The position numbers and the translations under genes were made by a program. From Alphaproteobacteria bacterium (GTDB taxonomy: Bacteria > Pseudomonadota > Alphaproteobacteria > Rhodobacterales > Rhodobacteraceae), in contig JAAAPD010000026.1 in NCBI GenBank assembly GCA_009908505.1, positions 1-64,000 of the forward strand: a stretch of 64,000 bases of DNA. Reading direction: 5' to 3'. The notes below the pieces were generated by a model. The model saw nothing but the letters and a program-made list of their open reading frames with translations. It was not told where the DNA came from and searched no databases. Every line of letters starts with the position of its first letter. Position 1 is the stretch's first letter. Of the stretch, positions 18,333-28,790 are shown piece after piece.

Positions 18333-18830
18333 TTACTCGACCACGACGAGCGGTGTTCCGAACTCGACCGGGTCGCCGTCGCCCACGAGAATGCGCTTGA
18401 CCGTGCCGGATTTCGGCGCGGGAATGTGGTTCATGGTTTTCATGGCCTCGACGATCAGCAGGGTATCGCCCTCGCTGACCTGGGCCCCGACCGAGATGAA
18501 GGCCGGCGCGGTCGGTTCGGGCTGCAGGTAAACGGTGCCCACCATGGGCGAGGTCACGGCGCCGGGGTGGCTGGCCGGGTCGCCATCGTCCACCGGGGTT
18601 TCGGCCGCAGGTGCCGGGGCCTGGGCCGGGGCCGGTCCGGCCGGTGCGGCTGCGACCTGTTGTACGGGGGCGGGCTGCGCCTGGGTGTGTCGGCTCACGC
18701 GCACGTTCAGGCTGTCGTTCTCGCCGTAGTCGCGCTTGACCTGAAGCTCTGTCAGGTCGTTCTCGCGAAGCAGTTCGGCCAGCGCCTGGATGAAAGTCAC
18801 ATCGGACTCGTGCTGCGTATTTTTGGTCAT
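18333..18830 (-). CDS. accB: Acetyl-CoA carboxylase biotin carboxyl carrier protein
   Basis: A 165-residue carrier protein. The N-terminal part (about 1-45) is helical, then comes a Pro/Ala-rich flexible linker (about 50-85), then the biotinyl domain with the biotinylation motif EAMKTMN (Lys 131). The start at 18830 is chosen because AGGAAAG lies just upstream and [21 protein letters not shown] is a normal AccB start; the frame stays open further upstream but without a ribosome site. It carries CO2 from AccC to the AccA/AccD transferase. Confidence 0.97.
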   Translation of the reverse strand: MTKNTQHESDVTFIQALAELLRENDLTELQVKRDYGENDSLNVRVSRHTQAQPAPVQQVAAAPAGPAPAQAPAPAAETPVDDGDPASHPGAVTSPMVGTVYLQPEPTAPAFISVGAQVSEGDTLLIVEAMKTMNHIPAPKSGTVKRILVGDGDPVEFGTPLVVVE

Positions 18831-18978
18831 TCTTTCCTCAGCCGGTTGCCTGTCACCTTGTACCGGACGCGGTGCGGCGCATCCGTTTCCATCGCACATA
18901 CACCAAGCAAACGGCTGTGGAAAGCGGGGCCTCGAAAATTGCCGCCGGGCCCAGTCGATGGGACTCAGCCGGCCGGGA

Positions 18979-19284
18979 TCAGTCGCCCGGGCGCGCGGCC
19001 GCGGCGGCCTCTTCGCTGCTGCGTTCGGGCAGCATGGCGATGCCATAGGGTTTGAGCGTGCGCTCGGCCTCGGCCACCGGGGCGTCGGGGCGGGCGCGGG
19101 CGTCCGGTCCGGTGCCGCGCAGCGCGGCCTGGCCGATCAGCGCCTGCTGCGACGGGATCGGCGGCACCGGCAAGGGCAGGTCCGGGGTCGCGTCGCGGGC
19201 CAGCGCGGCGGCATCGGCCGTGGGGCGGGTGTCGGGCTGCACCTGCGGGGCGGGTGCAAAGCCGGGAATTGCGGATAGTTCCAT
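18979..19284 (-). CDS. Small Ala/Pro-rich hypothetical protein
   Basis: A 101-residue open frame rich in Ala, Pro and Arg, with no signal peptide, membrane span or motif I recognise. It begins [13 protein letters not shown], with GGAG 7 bases before the ATG on the minus strand. It lies upstream of accB on the same strand with a 148-base gap. The low-complexity composition suggests disorder. It may be real because of the ribosome site and spacing, but high GC makes chance frames common here. Confidence 0.4.
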   Translation of the reverse strand: MELSAIPGFAPAPQVQPDTRPTADAAALARDATPDLPLPVPPIPSQQALIGQAALRGTGPDARARPDAPVAEAERTLKPYGIAMLPERSSEEAAAAARPGD

Positions 19285-19392
19285 TTCAGGGCTCCACTCG
19301 TGATACCCTCACCACCGGTGACTATGCCAGAGTCGCGCGGCGAAATCGCTAATGGCCCGCGGAAAACTGCCTTGAAATTTAAGCAATAGCAA

Positions 19393-19418
19393 ACGGGCCG
19401 CCCCGAAAGGCGGCCCGT
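19393..19418 (-). terminator. Intrinsic terminator downstream of acs
   Basis: ACGGGCCGCC (19393-19402) and GGCGGCCCGT (19409-19418) form a perfect 10-bp stem with a 6-base loop. Read on the minus strand it lies 22 bases after the acs stop and is followed by TTTGCTATTGCTTAAATTT, a broken T-rich run. This fits a terminator for acs. Confidence 0.7.
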
Positions 19419-19440
19419 CCAAGATTATAACGGCTGCGGC

Positions 19441-21402
<1,962 letters not shown>

Positions 21403-21781
21403 GGGGTCCTCCTCTCGTGGCTCCGCGACATGTGCCCGTTTGACGGAACGCGGAACTTTCGAGGTCGGTTGATACACAAAACTGTAAAGAGTTGCGCTTG
21501 AGATACCGTTTTGTTGGCATTTCGTGTCAAAAAATTTTTATCGTAATCGAAAATTCTGAAAAAATATTTTCAGGTGGTGATTTCACCTTGTTTTGCGGGG
21601 GCTAGCTGTCGCCGGAAGGAGGGCCGGAGAGCACATCGGTATACAAATGCATACAAGCGAGCGCTAACATCTTGTTCACACCCGGTGCGTCAAATTGTCA
21701 ATCCTGACGGGGCTCGGGGATTCCAGGGGCGAATCGCCCTCTGGTTGCCAGCGCCGGGACCACCCTGGTTCAGCCGGTCTG
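21403..21781 (-). promoter_or_regulatory. Long AT-rich upstream region of acs
   Basis: This 379-base gap is the upstream region of acs. It holds an unusually AT-rich block (about 21510-21575), a 7-bp inverted repeat CTGAAAA (21556-21562) / TTTTCAG (21567-21573), and a 10-base-spaced direct repeat of ATACAA (21641-21646 and 21651-21656). These look like regulator sites or an UP-type element. I cannot assign a specific regulator or a clear promoter, and I see no convincing small gene here. Confidence 0.45.
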
Positions 21782-22246
21782 TCAGGACAAAACGACCCAG
21801 AGAACGTGGAGTGACATGTAAATGACGATCAGAGATCCGATGGTGTAGAAGGTCGCGCGCAGCTCGTGGCTGCAATGCGTGGCATAGGCCAGGAAATGCG
21901 CCAGCCGCGCGGCCACGAAGCCGTAGAACAGCCCTTGTGCCAGGAGCAGCGGTGGATCGGTCAGCACGAATAGGGCCCCGGCGGCCCAAAAGGCGGGAAT
22001 GTTCTCAAGATCGTTGCGATGCAGTCGCCGCGACCGGTCGACGTAATCGTTCGGGGCCAGTTGTGACGGGTCGGGGGACCTGTTGAGTGGCCCTGGGCGC
22101 AGATCCTCGGGGCTGGCCCAGCCGGCATTGACCCGCATCATGCGCGCCACGGTCATCCAGCCCTGACCCATGATCTTGAGCGCCATAAGCGCCGCCGCGA
22201 CCGCATAGGCGGCAAGGGCCGGGTTTTCGAGGCTGAGCTGGGGCAT
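21782..22246 (-). CDS. MAPEG-family membrane protein
   Basis: A 154-residue, four-span membrane protein of the MAPEG (microsomal glutathione transferase/prostaglandin E synthase-like) family. The typical central segment VDRSRRLHRNDLENIPAFWAAG and the C-terminal ARLAHFLAYATHCSHELRATFYTIG are present, with the conserved Arg, Asn and Glu residues that bind glutathione. Bacterial members conjugate or reduce lipophilic electrophiles. It is divergent from a TetR regulator with two operators between them, so it is probably induced by a toxic compound. Confidence 0.85.
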   Translation of the reverse strand: MPQLSLENPALAAYAVAAALMALKIMGQGWMTVARMMRVNAGWASPEDLRPGPLNRSPDPSQLAPNDYVDRSRRLHRNDLENIPAFWAAGALFVLTDPPLLLAQGLFYGFVAARLAHFLAYATHCSHELRATFYTIGSLIVIYMSLHVLWVVLS

Positions 22247-22272
22247 GGAAGATCCTGTTCGACGGGGCTTTA

Positions 22273-22310
22273 CTTACCGATGGTAAGTTTCGTAACCTAC
22301 CATTGGTAAG
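22273..22310. promoter_or_regulatory. Paired TetR-type operators between MAPEG and TetR genes
   Basis: Two palindromes lie 23 bases apart, centre to centre. The first is CTTACC-GAT-GGTAAG (22273-22287), a perfect inverted repeat. The second is CCTACC-ATT-GGTAAG (22296-22310), with one arm changed. TACC-N3-GGTA is a common core for TetR-family sites. The pair fills the gap between the divergent starts at 22246 and 22328, so it should control both genes. Confidence 0.75.
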
Positions 22311-22327
22311 CAAGTCAAGAGATCCGA

Positions 22328-22903
22328 ATGTCCTCCAGCGAAACCCGCGACCAGATCCTGTCCATCGCGCACCGCCTCCTGGTGGCCGAGGGGCTGTCGG
22401 CACTTTCTTTCGATGCCATCGCCCGGCGCTTGGGGCGCTCGAAACAGGCCGTGCTCTACTGGTTTCCGACCCGCCAGGACCTGCTGGCGGCCCTGTTCCT
22501 GCCGGCATTGCGGGCCGAGGCCGAGGCGGTGACATGCGCACTGGACGGGCTCGCCGACCGAAACGCGGCGATCGCCCGGTTCGTGCGTGGCCTGATCGCA
22601 TTTCATTGCCAGGATCTGGATCGGTTTCGCCTGATGTATCTTTTGCCGCAGACCAGCCGCGGCCGGCCCGGTACCGGAATGCTCGACCAGGTCCACAATA
22701 TCACCGACGGCCTTTACGGCGCGCTAGCGCGGCATCTCGATCCGGCAGATCCCGACGCGGCGAGGCCCGAGGCGCTGGCCCTGCACGCGGCGGTGCTGGG
22801 TCTGATGATAATGCAGGGGCTTGCCGAGGCGGTGAATGACCCGCTCAAGCATGGGGCCGATGAACTGGCCGATGCGATGATCGACGCGCTGACGCGGCGC
22901 TAG
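22328..22903 (+). CDS. TetR/AcrR-family transcriptional regulator
   Basis: A 191-residue regulator. The N-terminal DNA-binding domain (about residues 5-55) reads TRDQILSIAHRLLVAEGLSALSFDAIARRLGRSKQAVLYWFPTRQDLL, a standard TetR helix-turn-helix. The rest is a helical ligand-binding domain with no recognisable ligand signature. It most likely represses the divergent MAPEG gene and itself through the paired palindromes upstream. It overlaps the convergent secreted-protein gene by 4 bases at its end. Confidence 0.9.
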   Translation: MSSSETRDQILSIAHRLLVAEGLSALSFDAIARRLGRSKQAVLYWFPTRQDLLAALFLPALRAEAEAVTCALDGLADRNAAIARFVRGLIAFHCQDLDRFRLMYLLPQTSRGRPGTGMLDQVHNITDGLYGALARHLDPADPDAARPEALALHAAVLGLMIMQGLAEAVNDPLKHGADELADAMIDALTRR

Positions 22904-23400
22904 CCGAGGGGGCAGGGCGCCACGTCGACATCGATCACGATGAAGGTGTCGGGGCCGAAGGTCACGCCGCTCATGTCGATGAAAAGCCGGCTGACCTCGG
23001 AGAAGACCGCGCCCTCGGTCAGAGCCTCGGTGGACAGGTCGAGGTTCTGCGCGGCCCCGTTGAACAGGACGCATTCGGTCAGGAAGTCCAGCACGTAGCC
23101 GTTGAATTCCAGCACCGGGAAACTGTCCTGCGGCATGTCGGGATAGGTGATCACGATCCGGTCGGCGCGAATGTCGATGATCGCCGGTATGATGTCCCAG
23201 CCGTTCTGCGGGCCTTCGGGGCCAAGCCCGTATTCCACCGCGTCCGTGACCTTGGTCGGGTGGCGCTGGCCAACGAATATGGGCGCCGCGCGGTCCTCGT
23301 AGGCCAGGGCGCCGAAGCTGACATTGCGGTCCATCAGGCCTTCGGCCGAGACGGGGCCGGCCGGGCCGAGCAGGACGAGCGCCAGCAGCGCCGCCCTCAA
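22900..23400 (-). CDS. Hypothetical secreted protein coupled to accA
   Basis: A 166-residue protein beginning at a TTG (23398-23400) that overlaps the accA stop in the pattern TTGA, as seen for other coupled genes in this window. The first 19 residues ([19 protein letters not shown]) are a clear signal peptide. The mature part is acidic with two cysteines (TECVLF, APCPLG) and no family I recognise. The tight overlap argues for co-translation with accA, though a functional link to fatty-acid synthesis is not evident. Confidence 0.6.
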   Translation of the reverse strand: MRAALLALVLLGPAGPVSAEGLMDRNVSFGALAYEDRAAPIFVGQRHPTKVTDAVEYGLGPEGPQNGWDIIPAIIDIRADRIVITYPDMPQDSFPVLEFNGYVLDFLTECVLFNGAAQNLDLSTEALTEGAVFSEVSRLFIDMSGVTFGPDTFIVIDVDVAPCPLG

Positions 23401-24359
23401 GCGGCGAGCCCCTTCTGGCCCAGCCCGAGATATTTCTTGCGCCGGGCGTCGTGCAGCTCGTCGCCGGTCTTGCCATCCAGTTCCGCAAGCATGACCCGGA
23501 TCGCCTTGCCGACGCTTTCGATGACCTTGGTCTTGGCGCGGTGGGCCCCGCCCAGCGGTTCGCGGATGATACGGTCGCAGACCCCCAGTTCTTGCAGGTT
23601 CTGTGCGGTCAGGCGCAGGGCCTCGGCGGCTTCGCGCATCTTCTCGGCGTCCTTCCACAGGATACTGGCGCAGCCCTCGGGCGAGATGACGGAATAGACC
23701 GAATGTTCCAGCATCGCGATGCGGTTGCCCGTGGCAAAGGCGACGGCCCCGCCCGAGCCGCCCTCGCCGATCACCACGCTGACCAGGGGCACGCGCAGGT
23801 CCAGGCATTTCTCGGTCGAACGGGCGATGGCCTCGGACTGGCCGCGTTCCTCGGCGCCCTTGCCAGGATAGGCGCCGGGCGTGTCCACAAGGGTGATGAC
23901 GGGGATGCCGAACCGGTCGGCCAGGTCCATCAGGCGGATGGCCTTGCGATAGCCCTCGGGGCGGGCCATGCCGAAATTGCGCTCGATGCGGGACTTGGTG
24001 TCATTGCCCTTCTCGTGGCCGATCACCATCACCGGTTTGTCGTCGAGGCGGGCCAGCCCGCCCATCACGGCGTGGTCGTCAGCGAAATTCCGGTCCCCGG
24101 CCAGCGGCGTGTATTCACTGAACAGCGCGTCGATATAGTCCTTGCAATGGGGCCGTTCGGGGTGCCGGGCCACCTGGCATTTGCGCCATGGGGTCAGGTC
24201 GGCATAGAGGCTCACCAGAAGGTCGGCGGCCTTCTTGTCCAGCGCCTGGGCCTCGGCTTCGATGTCCATTTCCTCGTTCGCGCGGGCCATGGCCCGCAGC
24301 TCGGCCGCCTTGCCCTCGATTTCGGCCAGCGGTTTCTCGAAGTCGAGATAGTTGGTCAT
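23397..24359 (-). CDS. accA: Acetyl-CoA carboxylase carboxyltransferase subunit alpha
   Basis: A 320-residue crotonase-fold subunit that, with AccD, moves the carboxyl group from biotin to acetyl-CoA to make malonyl-CoA. Family segments are [19 protein letters not shown] at the N-terminus, [62 protein letters not shown] and [12 protein letters not shown]. Length is typical. AGGTG precedes the ATG at 24359. accA stands apart from accBC, as is common in this group. Confidence 0.98.
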   Translation of the reverse strand: MTNYLDFEKPLAEIEGKAAELRAMARANEEMDIEAEAQALDKKAADLLVSLYADLTPWRKCQVARHPERPHCKDYIDALFSEYTPLAGDRNFADDHAVMGGLARLDDKPVMVIGHEKGNDTKSRIERNFGMARPEGYRKAIRLMDLADRFGIPVITLVDTPGAYPGKGAEERGQSEAIARSTEKCLDLRVPLVSVVIGEGGSGGAVAFATGNRIAMLEHSVYSVISPEGCASILWKDAEKMREAAEALRLTAQNLQELGVCDRIIREPLGGAHRAKTKVIESVGKAIRVMLAELDGKTGDELHDARRKKYLGLGQKGLAA

Positions 24360-24510
24360 GGATCACCTTTTGCCAAACTCCCGCCCATATAGAGGCGCAT
24401 AACGGGCGGATGCAACGGGGCTTTGCCCGGCCATGTTGCCAAGCGGGGCATTGCCGGGCAGGGTCGGGACATTGGCGATGATCGACATCTGGAACAAGGG
24501 ATTTGCGAAC

Positions 24511-24945
24511 ATGACAGGCAAGGTAACAGCGGTTCTTCTGGCATTGATGGCCGCGCCGGCGATGGCACAGGACATCAATTTCGGCGACGACAGCAGCGAA
24601 TGGGCACGCGACGGCGAATGCGACGACCGGCGCTTTTTCGGGCCGGGCATGGCACTGAGCGTGACCTGGCAATATGTCGGGCAGGACGCGACCGATTGCC
24701 GTTCTGCCTACGACGCGGGCCGGATCAGCCTGTGGAACATGCAGGACGCAATGGCCGCAACGCAATGCGCGGCGATCGATTTCGGTGATGACAGCGGCGG
24801 CTTTCCCAATGACGGCGAATGCGACGATGCCCGCTTCGAAGGCCTGGCCGTGGCCCATGTTCTGACACCCGATGACATCCGCCGCGATGCCTCTGACTGC
24901 TCGCGGCTGTGTTTCTACGGTGCGATCGCCCTTCGGGATTACTGA
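24511..24945 (+). CDS. Small secreted protein with two copies of an FGDDS...DGECDD repeat
   Basis: A 144-residue protein with a signal peptide (MTGKVTAVLLALMAAPAMA). The mature part contains two similar modules of about 60 residues. Each has FGDDS, then DGECDD-x-RF, then a (D)A(T/S)DC motif. Asp and Cys dominate, so metal binding or disulphide cross-linking is possible. ATG 24511 is chosen because AAGGG lies 10 bases upstream and the signal peptide starts there; earlier in-frame starts would spoil the signal. I have seen similar repeat proteins in other alphaproteobacteria, always without known function. Confidence 0.7.
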   Translation: MTGKVTAVLLALMAAPAMAQDINFGDDSSEWARDGECDDRRFFGPGMALSVTWQYVGQDATDCRSAYDAGRISLWNMQDAMAATQCAAIDFGDDSGGFPNDGECDDARFEGLAVAHVLTPDDIRRDASDCSRLCFYGAIALRDY

Positions 24946-24992
24946 ACTGCGGAACCGGGTCCGCCCGTTAGGTGGACGGACCCGCTTGCAGG

Positions 24993-25418
24993 TCAGACGG
25001 CGCCGGCAAGTTCAAGCAACTCGGCGAATTGGTCGGGCGTCAGCACGCTGCGCCAATGATCGGCGCAATTCGACCGCATCATCACCAGCGCGGTTTCGTT
25101 TTCGCCGATCCGGGCGGCGATCGCTTCCCGTTCTTCCTCCGGCGCATTCGAGATGATCGCGGCCCGCAGATCGGCCCGCAGCGCCAATGTCTCGTCTTCC
25201 AGCGCTTTGCGCTGCGCTGGCATGGTGGCGATCCAATCGGCAAGGATGGCACGCTGGTCATCGTTCAGTCCGACGATATCGGCATTCTTGTTAAGAACGC
25301 CGGTCAGCGCGATGACGGGCTGCGACAGCGCGGTCCGGTCCGGGCCGTTCTGCTGGGCAAGGCTGGCGACTGGCAGGGCAATGGCAAGCGCGGCGGCGGA
25401 AAGCACGAAACGTTTCAT
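24993..25418 (-). CDS. Small periplasmic Spy/CpxP-like (LTxxQ-type) helical protein
   Basis: A 141-residue protein with a signal peptide (MKRFVLSAAALAIALPVASLA). The mature part is almost all helical: a LNDDQRAILADW motif, a charged helical hairpin (RKALEDETLALRADLRAAI and EREAIAARIGENETALVMM) and a closing SVLTPDQFAELLEL. This resembles Spy/CpxP and heavy-metal-resistance CnrR/ZraP-like proteins, which act as periplasmic chaperones or metal sensors. ATG 25418 has GAGGAT at good spacing. The exact role is not clear. Confidence 0.65.
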   Translation of the reverse strand: MKRFVLSAAALAIALPVASLAQQNGPDRTALSQPVIALTGVLNKNADIVGLNDDQRAILADWIATMPAQRKALEDETLALRADLRAAIISNAPEEEREAIAARIGENETALVMMRSNCADHWRSVLTPDQFAELLELAGAV

Positions 25419-25545
25419 TCCCGTATCCTCCATTCAGGTTTGTTGCCCGCGAAGGATTGAGGCACAAACGCGATCCGCTCCTTGACGCAAATCAAAAAAA
25501 CAGGATGTTTTGCTGTATTTGCCGTGACCTGCCCGTGCCCTTGCA

Positions 25546-26502
25546 CTAGCCCGCGATCATCTCGGCCTGGCGCACGATCACCTCAGCCTGCTTGATGGAC
25601 GCGATGTCGACCAGCCGGCCCTTGTAGACAGTGGCGCCTTCGCCGCGGGCCTTGGCCTCTTCCATGGCGGCAAGGATCTCGCGCGCTTCGGCCACGGCCT
25701 CGTCCGAGGGGGTGAAGACCTGGTTGGCCAGGGCGATCTGCTTGGGGTGGATGGCCCATTTGCCCACCATGCCCAGCGTGGCGGACCGGCGCGCCTGGGC
25801 AATGTAGCCGTCATCGTCCGAAAAATCCCCGAACGGCCCGTCCACGGGCAGCACGCCGTGCGTTCGGCAGGCGGCGACGATGGCCGCCTGGGCCCAGTGC
25901 CAGGGGTCGGACCAATGTTTCTTGCCCTCGTGCAGCATGTAATAGTTTTCCTGCGTGCCGCCAATACCGGTCGTGGCCATGCCCATGGAGGCCGCGAAAT
26001 CCGCCGCGCCAAGGGACATGGCCTGCATCCGGGGGCTGGCGGCGGCGATTTCCTCGACATGGGCGATGCCGGCCGCGCTCTCGATGATGACCTCGAAGCC
26101 GATGGGCCTCTGGCGGCCCTTGGCGGTCTCCACGGCCGTGACCAGCGCGTCGACCGCGTAGATGTCCGAGGCATTGCCGACCTTGGGGATCATGATCTGA
26201 TCCAGCCTGTCGCCGGCCTGTTCCAGCACGTCGACCACGTCGCGATACCACCAGGGCGTGTCCAGCCCGTTGATGCGCACCGACAGGGTCTTGCTGCCCC
26301 AGTCCACGTCGTTGATCGCCTCGATCACGTTGGCGCGGGCCATGTCCTTGTCGCCGGGGCTGACCGAATCCTCGAGGTCGAGGTTGATCACGTCGGCGGC
26401 GCTGGCGGCCATCTTCTCGAACAGCTTGCTGTTGGAGCCGGGGCCGAACAGCTGACAGCGGTTCGGGCGGGCGACCGGGGCGGGTTGCAGGCGGAAGGAC
26501 AT
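25546..26502 (-). CDS. mcl1: L-malyl-CoA/beta-methylmalyl-CoA lyase
   Basis: A 318-residue CitE-like lyase of the HpcH/HpaI aldolase family. It closely follows what I remember of Rhodobacter Mcl1: SFRLQPAPVARPNRCQLFGPGS, DVINLDLEDSVSPGDK, EVIIESAAGIAHVEEIAA, GAADFAASMGM and KWAIHPKQ. The enzyme cleaves malyl-CoA and beta-methylmalyl-CoA in the ethylmalonyl-CoA pathway, allowing growth on acetate without isocitrate lyase. ATG 26502 has AAAGGAG 8 bases upstream; the frame extends further upstream without a ribosome site. It is divergent from dgcN across a 257-base gap. Confidence 0.95.
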   Translation of the reverse strand: MSFRLQPAPVARPNRCQLFGPGSNSKLFEKMAASAADVINLDLEDSVSPGDKDMARANVIEAINDVDWGSKTLSVRINGLDTPWWYRDVVDVLEQAGDRLDQIMIPKVGNASDIYAVDALVTAVETAKGRQRPIGFEVIIESAAGIAHVEEIAAASPRMQAMSLGAADFAASMGMATTGIGGTQENYYMLHEGKKHWSDPWHWAQAAIVAACRTHGVLPVDGPFGDFSDDDGYIAQARRSATLGMVGKWAIHPKQIALANQVFTPSDEAVAEAREILAAMEEAKARGEGATVYKGRLVDIASIKQAEVIVRQAEMIAG

Positions 26503-26759
26503 GGATGGCTCCTTTGGGTAAGGATATTTCGTTGCGGCTGGGCGGGTGGGTATATTCTTGCGCGCTATGCTGCAAGGGCGAATTTGCAACTGCAGCATTG
26601 CGCGGAATCCCCCGGTTTTCGATTTGCTGTGCAAGATTATCCGGCTTTTTAACCACGGTGCGGGGAAACTTTGCGCAATTTCAGCCAATCCGACGTGTTT
26701 TCGAATCGGGTTGGGGTTCGGTCATGCTTGTATAGGCTGCACCTTCAGGAGGCTTTCAC
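26503..26759. promoter_or_regulatory. Divergent regulatory region between mcl1 and dgcN
   Basis: A 257-base gap with lower GC than its flanks. It contains TTTGCAA (26583-26589) followed by ATTGCGC (26597-26603), and a perfect palindrome TTGCGCAA (26671-26678) inside ACTTTGCGCAATT. TTTGCAAA-type motifs are the recognition core of the ScfR regulators (RamB, MccR, PccR) of acyl-CoA metabolism, so these could be control sites for mcl1. The match is partial. AGGAGG lies just before the dgcN ATG. Confidence 0.4.
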
Positions 26760-27761
26760 ATGATTCCCACCCCCTATCTTCTTTTCCTGGGCGACGCGCC
26801 GGACCAGCTGGCCGCCAAGGTCGCCATCGGCATCAAGGACTGGCGCCCGGAAAACGCGGTGGGCCAGCTGCGCCTGCGCGGCTGCAAGGCCGACCTGGGC
26901 CTGGCCGACATGACGCTGGAAGAGGCCCGCACCGCCGGCGCCCAGACCCTTGTCATCGGCGTGGCCAATCGCGGGGGCGTCATCAGCGAGGCCTGGAAGA
27001 AGGTGCTGATCGAGGCCCTGGGCATGGGGTTCGACATCGCCAGCGGCTTGCACAACCTGCTGCGCCACGACCCGCAGCTTGCCGCCGCCGCCGGGCGCGC
27101 GGGCCAGGAGCTGCACGATGTGCGGGTGCCCTCGGTCAGCTATCCGATCGCCAGCGGGGAAAAGCGCAGCGGCAAGCGCTGTCTCGCCGTCGGCACGGAT
27201 TGTTCGGTGGGAAAGATGTATACCGGGCTGGCCATGGATGCCGAGATGCGAAAGCGCGGTTTGAAGTCCAGTTTCCGGGCCACCGGCCAGACCGGCATCC
27301 TGATCACCGGGCGCGGCGTGCCGCTGGATGCTGTCGTCGCCGATTTCATGGCCGGGTCGGTGGAATACCTGACGCCGGACAACGACGCTGATCACTGGGA
27401 CCATATCGAGGGGCAGGGCAGCTTGTTCCACCTGTCCTATTCCGGGGTGACCATGGCGCTGCTGCACGGTGGCCAGCCCGATGCCCTGATCCTGGCACAT
27501 GAACCCACCCGCACCCACATGCGCGGCCTGCCGGGCTATGCGCTGCCGTCGCTGGAAAAGCTTCGCGATACCGCCCTGCCGCTGGCGCAAGTCGCCAACC
27601 CGGCCTGCAAGGTCGCGGGCATCTCGGTCAACACCGCCGCCATGACAGAACAGGAGGCGCTGGATTGCCTGGCCGGGGTCGAGGACCGCATGGGCCTGCC
27701 AGCCGCCGATCCCTTCCGGCAGGGCGCGGGTAGGCTGGTGGATGCGTTGCAGGACCTGTAG
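26760..27761 (+). CDS. dgcN: DUF1611 protein, probable D-glutamate N-acetyltransferase DgcN
   Basis: A 333-residue DUF1611 protein. A P-loop-like motif GTDCSVGKM lies at about residues 145-153 in the C-terminal domain, preceded by an N-terminal Rossmann-like domain with LVIGVANRGG. In marine bacteria DgcN acetylates D-glutamate and the neighbouring DgcA racemises the product to N-acetyl-L-glutamate. Here the next gene is a dgcA-type epimerase, which supports the call over other DUF1611 roles. AGGAGG precedes the ATG. It is the first gene of a co-directional group with dgcA, ilvD and dat. Confidence 0.8.
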   Translation: MIPTPYLLFLGDAPDQLAAKVAIGIKDWRPENAVGQLRLRGCKADLGLADMTLEEARTAGAQTLVIGVANRGGVISEAWKKVLIEALGMGFDIASGLHNLLRHDPQLAAAAGRAGQELHDVRVPSVSYPIASGEKRSGKRCLAVGTDCSVGKMYTGLAMDAEMRKRGLKSSFRATGQTGILITGRGVPLDAVVADFMAGSVEYLTPDNDADHWDHIEGQGSLFHLSYSGVTMALLHGGQPDALILAHEPTRTHMRGLPGYALPSLEKLRDTALPLAQVANPACKVAGISVNTAAMTEQEALDCLAGVEDRMGLPAADPFRQGAGRLVDALQDL

Positions 27762-27768
27762 GGTCGAG

Positions 27769-27785
27769 CCCGCGGTTCCCGCGGG
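27769..27785 (+). promoter_or_regulatory. Short hairpin between dgcN and dgcA
   Basis: CCCGCGG (27769-27775), loop TTC, CCGCGGG (27779-27785) is a perfect 7-bp stem, 7 bases after the dgcN stop and 36 bases before the dgcA ATG. No T-run follows. It may tune mRNA stability between the two genes. Confidence 0.4.
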
Positions 27786-27821
27786 GCCGATGCGGTCAAC
27801 TGCCAGGAAAAGGGGAAAGCC

Positions 27822-28787
27822 ATGTCCTTGAGCGTCACGCGCGACCGGTTCCGGCTGGCCGAGGTGTTCACCATCGCCCGCGGCAGCCGGACCGAGGCGA
27901 AGGTGTTGACCGTGCGGGTGACGCGCGAGGGCGTGCAGGGGCAGGGCGAATGCGTGCCCTATGCCCGCTATGACGAAACGCTGGACAGCGTCGCGGCGCA
28001 GATCACGACCCTTCCCGAGGATATCAGCCGGCACGACCTTCAGGATGCCTTGCCAGCCGGGGCCGCGCGCAACGCGGTGGATTGCGCGCTTTGGGACTGG
28101 CAGTCCAAGCGCACGGGCGCGCCGGTCTGGCAACTGGCGGGCCTGCCCAAGCCCAAGCCCTGCGTCACGGCCTTTACTCTGTCGCTGGACGCGCCCGAGA
28201 AGATGCAGGTGGCGGCGGCCAGAAACGCGCATCGTCCGCTGTTGAAGATCAAGCTGGGCACGCCCGATGACATGGCCCGGCTCGAGGCCGTGCGTCGCGG
28301 CGCGCCGAAGTCCCGCATAATCGTCGACGCCAACGAAGGCTGGACGACCGAGATCTATGTCGAGCTCGCCCCGCACCTGTTGCGGCTGGGCGTGCAGATG
28401 GTGGAACAACCCCTGCCCGCGGGGGCCGACAAGATGCTTGCCGAGATCGAGCGGCCACTGCCGGTTTGCGCCGACGAAAGCTGCCATGACCGCGACAGCC
28501 TGCCGGGACTGGCGGGCAAGTATGACATGGTCAATATCAAGCTGGACAAGACCGGCGGCCTGACCGAGGCGCTGGCGCTGCGCGATGCGGCCCGGGACGC
28601 GGGTTACACGGTCATGGTGGGCTGCATGGTGGGCTCGTCGCTGGCCATGGCGCCTGCCGTTCTGGTCGCGCAGGCGGCCGAGATCGTGGACCTGGACGGG
28701 CCGCTCCTGCTGGCCGAGGATCGTGATCCGCCGCTGGGCTATGCCGATGGAATGGTCCAGCCCGCCCGCCCGGATCTTTGGGGGTGA
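27822..28787 (+). CDS. dgcA: Enolase-superfamily epimerase/racemase DgcA
   Basis: A 321-residue protein of the muconate-lactonising subgroup of the enolase superfamily. It has a KxK motif (LLKIKLG, about residues 141-143), metal ligands in IIVDANEGW (about 168), MVEQPLP (about 194) and VCADES (about 217), and a second catalytic Lys in NIKLDKTGG. This set fits dipeptide epimerases and N-acetyl-D-glutamate racemase DgcA. Its position directly after dgcN favours the D-glutamate role. The first codons follow AAGGGG. The stop is only 3 bases before a tandem repeat array. Confidence 0.8.
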   Translation: MSLSVTRDRFRLAEVFTIARGSRTEAKVLTVRVTREGVQGQGECVPYARYDETLDSVAAQITTLPEDISRHDLQDALPAGAARNAVDCALWDWQSKRTGAPVWQLAGLPKPKPCVTAFTLSLDAPEKMQVAAARNAHRPLLKIKLGTPDDMARLEAVRRGAPKSRIIVDANEGWTTEIYVELAPHLLRLGVQMVEQPLPAGADKMLAEIERPLPVCADESCHDRDSLPGLAGKYDMVNIKLDKTGGLTEALALRDAARDAGYTVMVGCMVGSSLAMAPAVLVAQAAEIVDLDGPLLLAEDRDPPLGYADGMVQPARPDLWG

Positions 28788-28790
28788 GCA

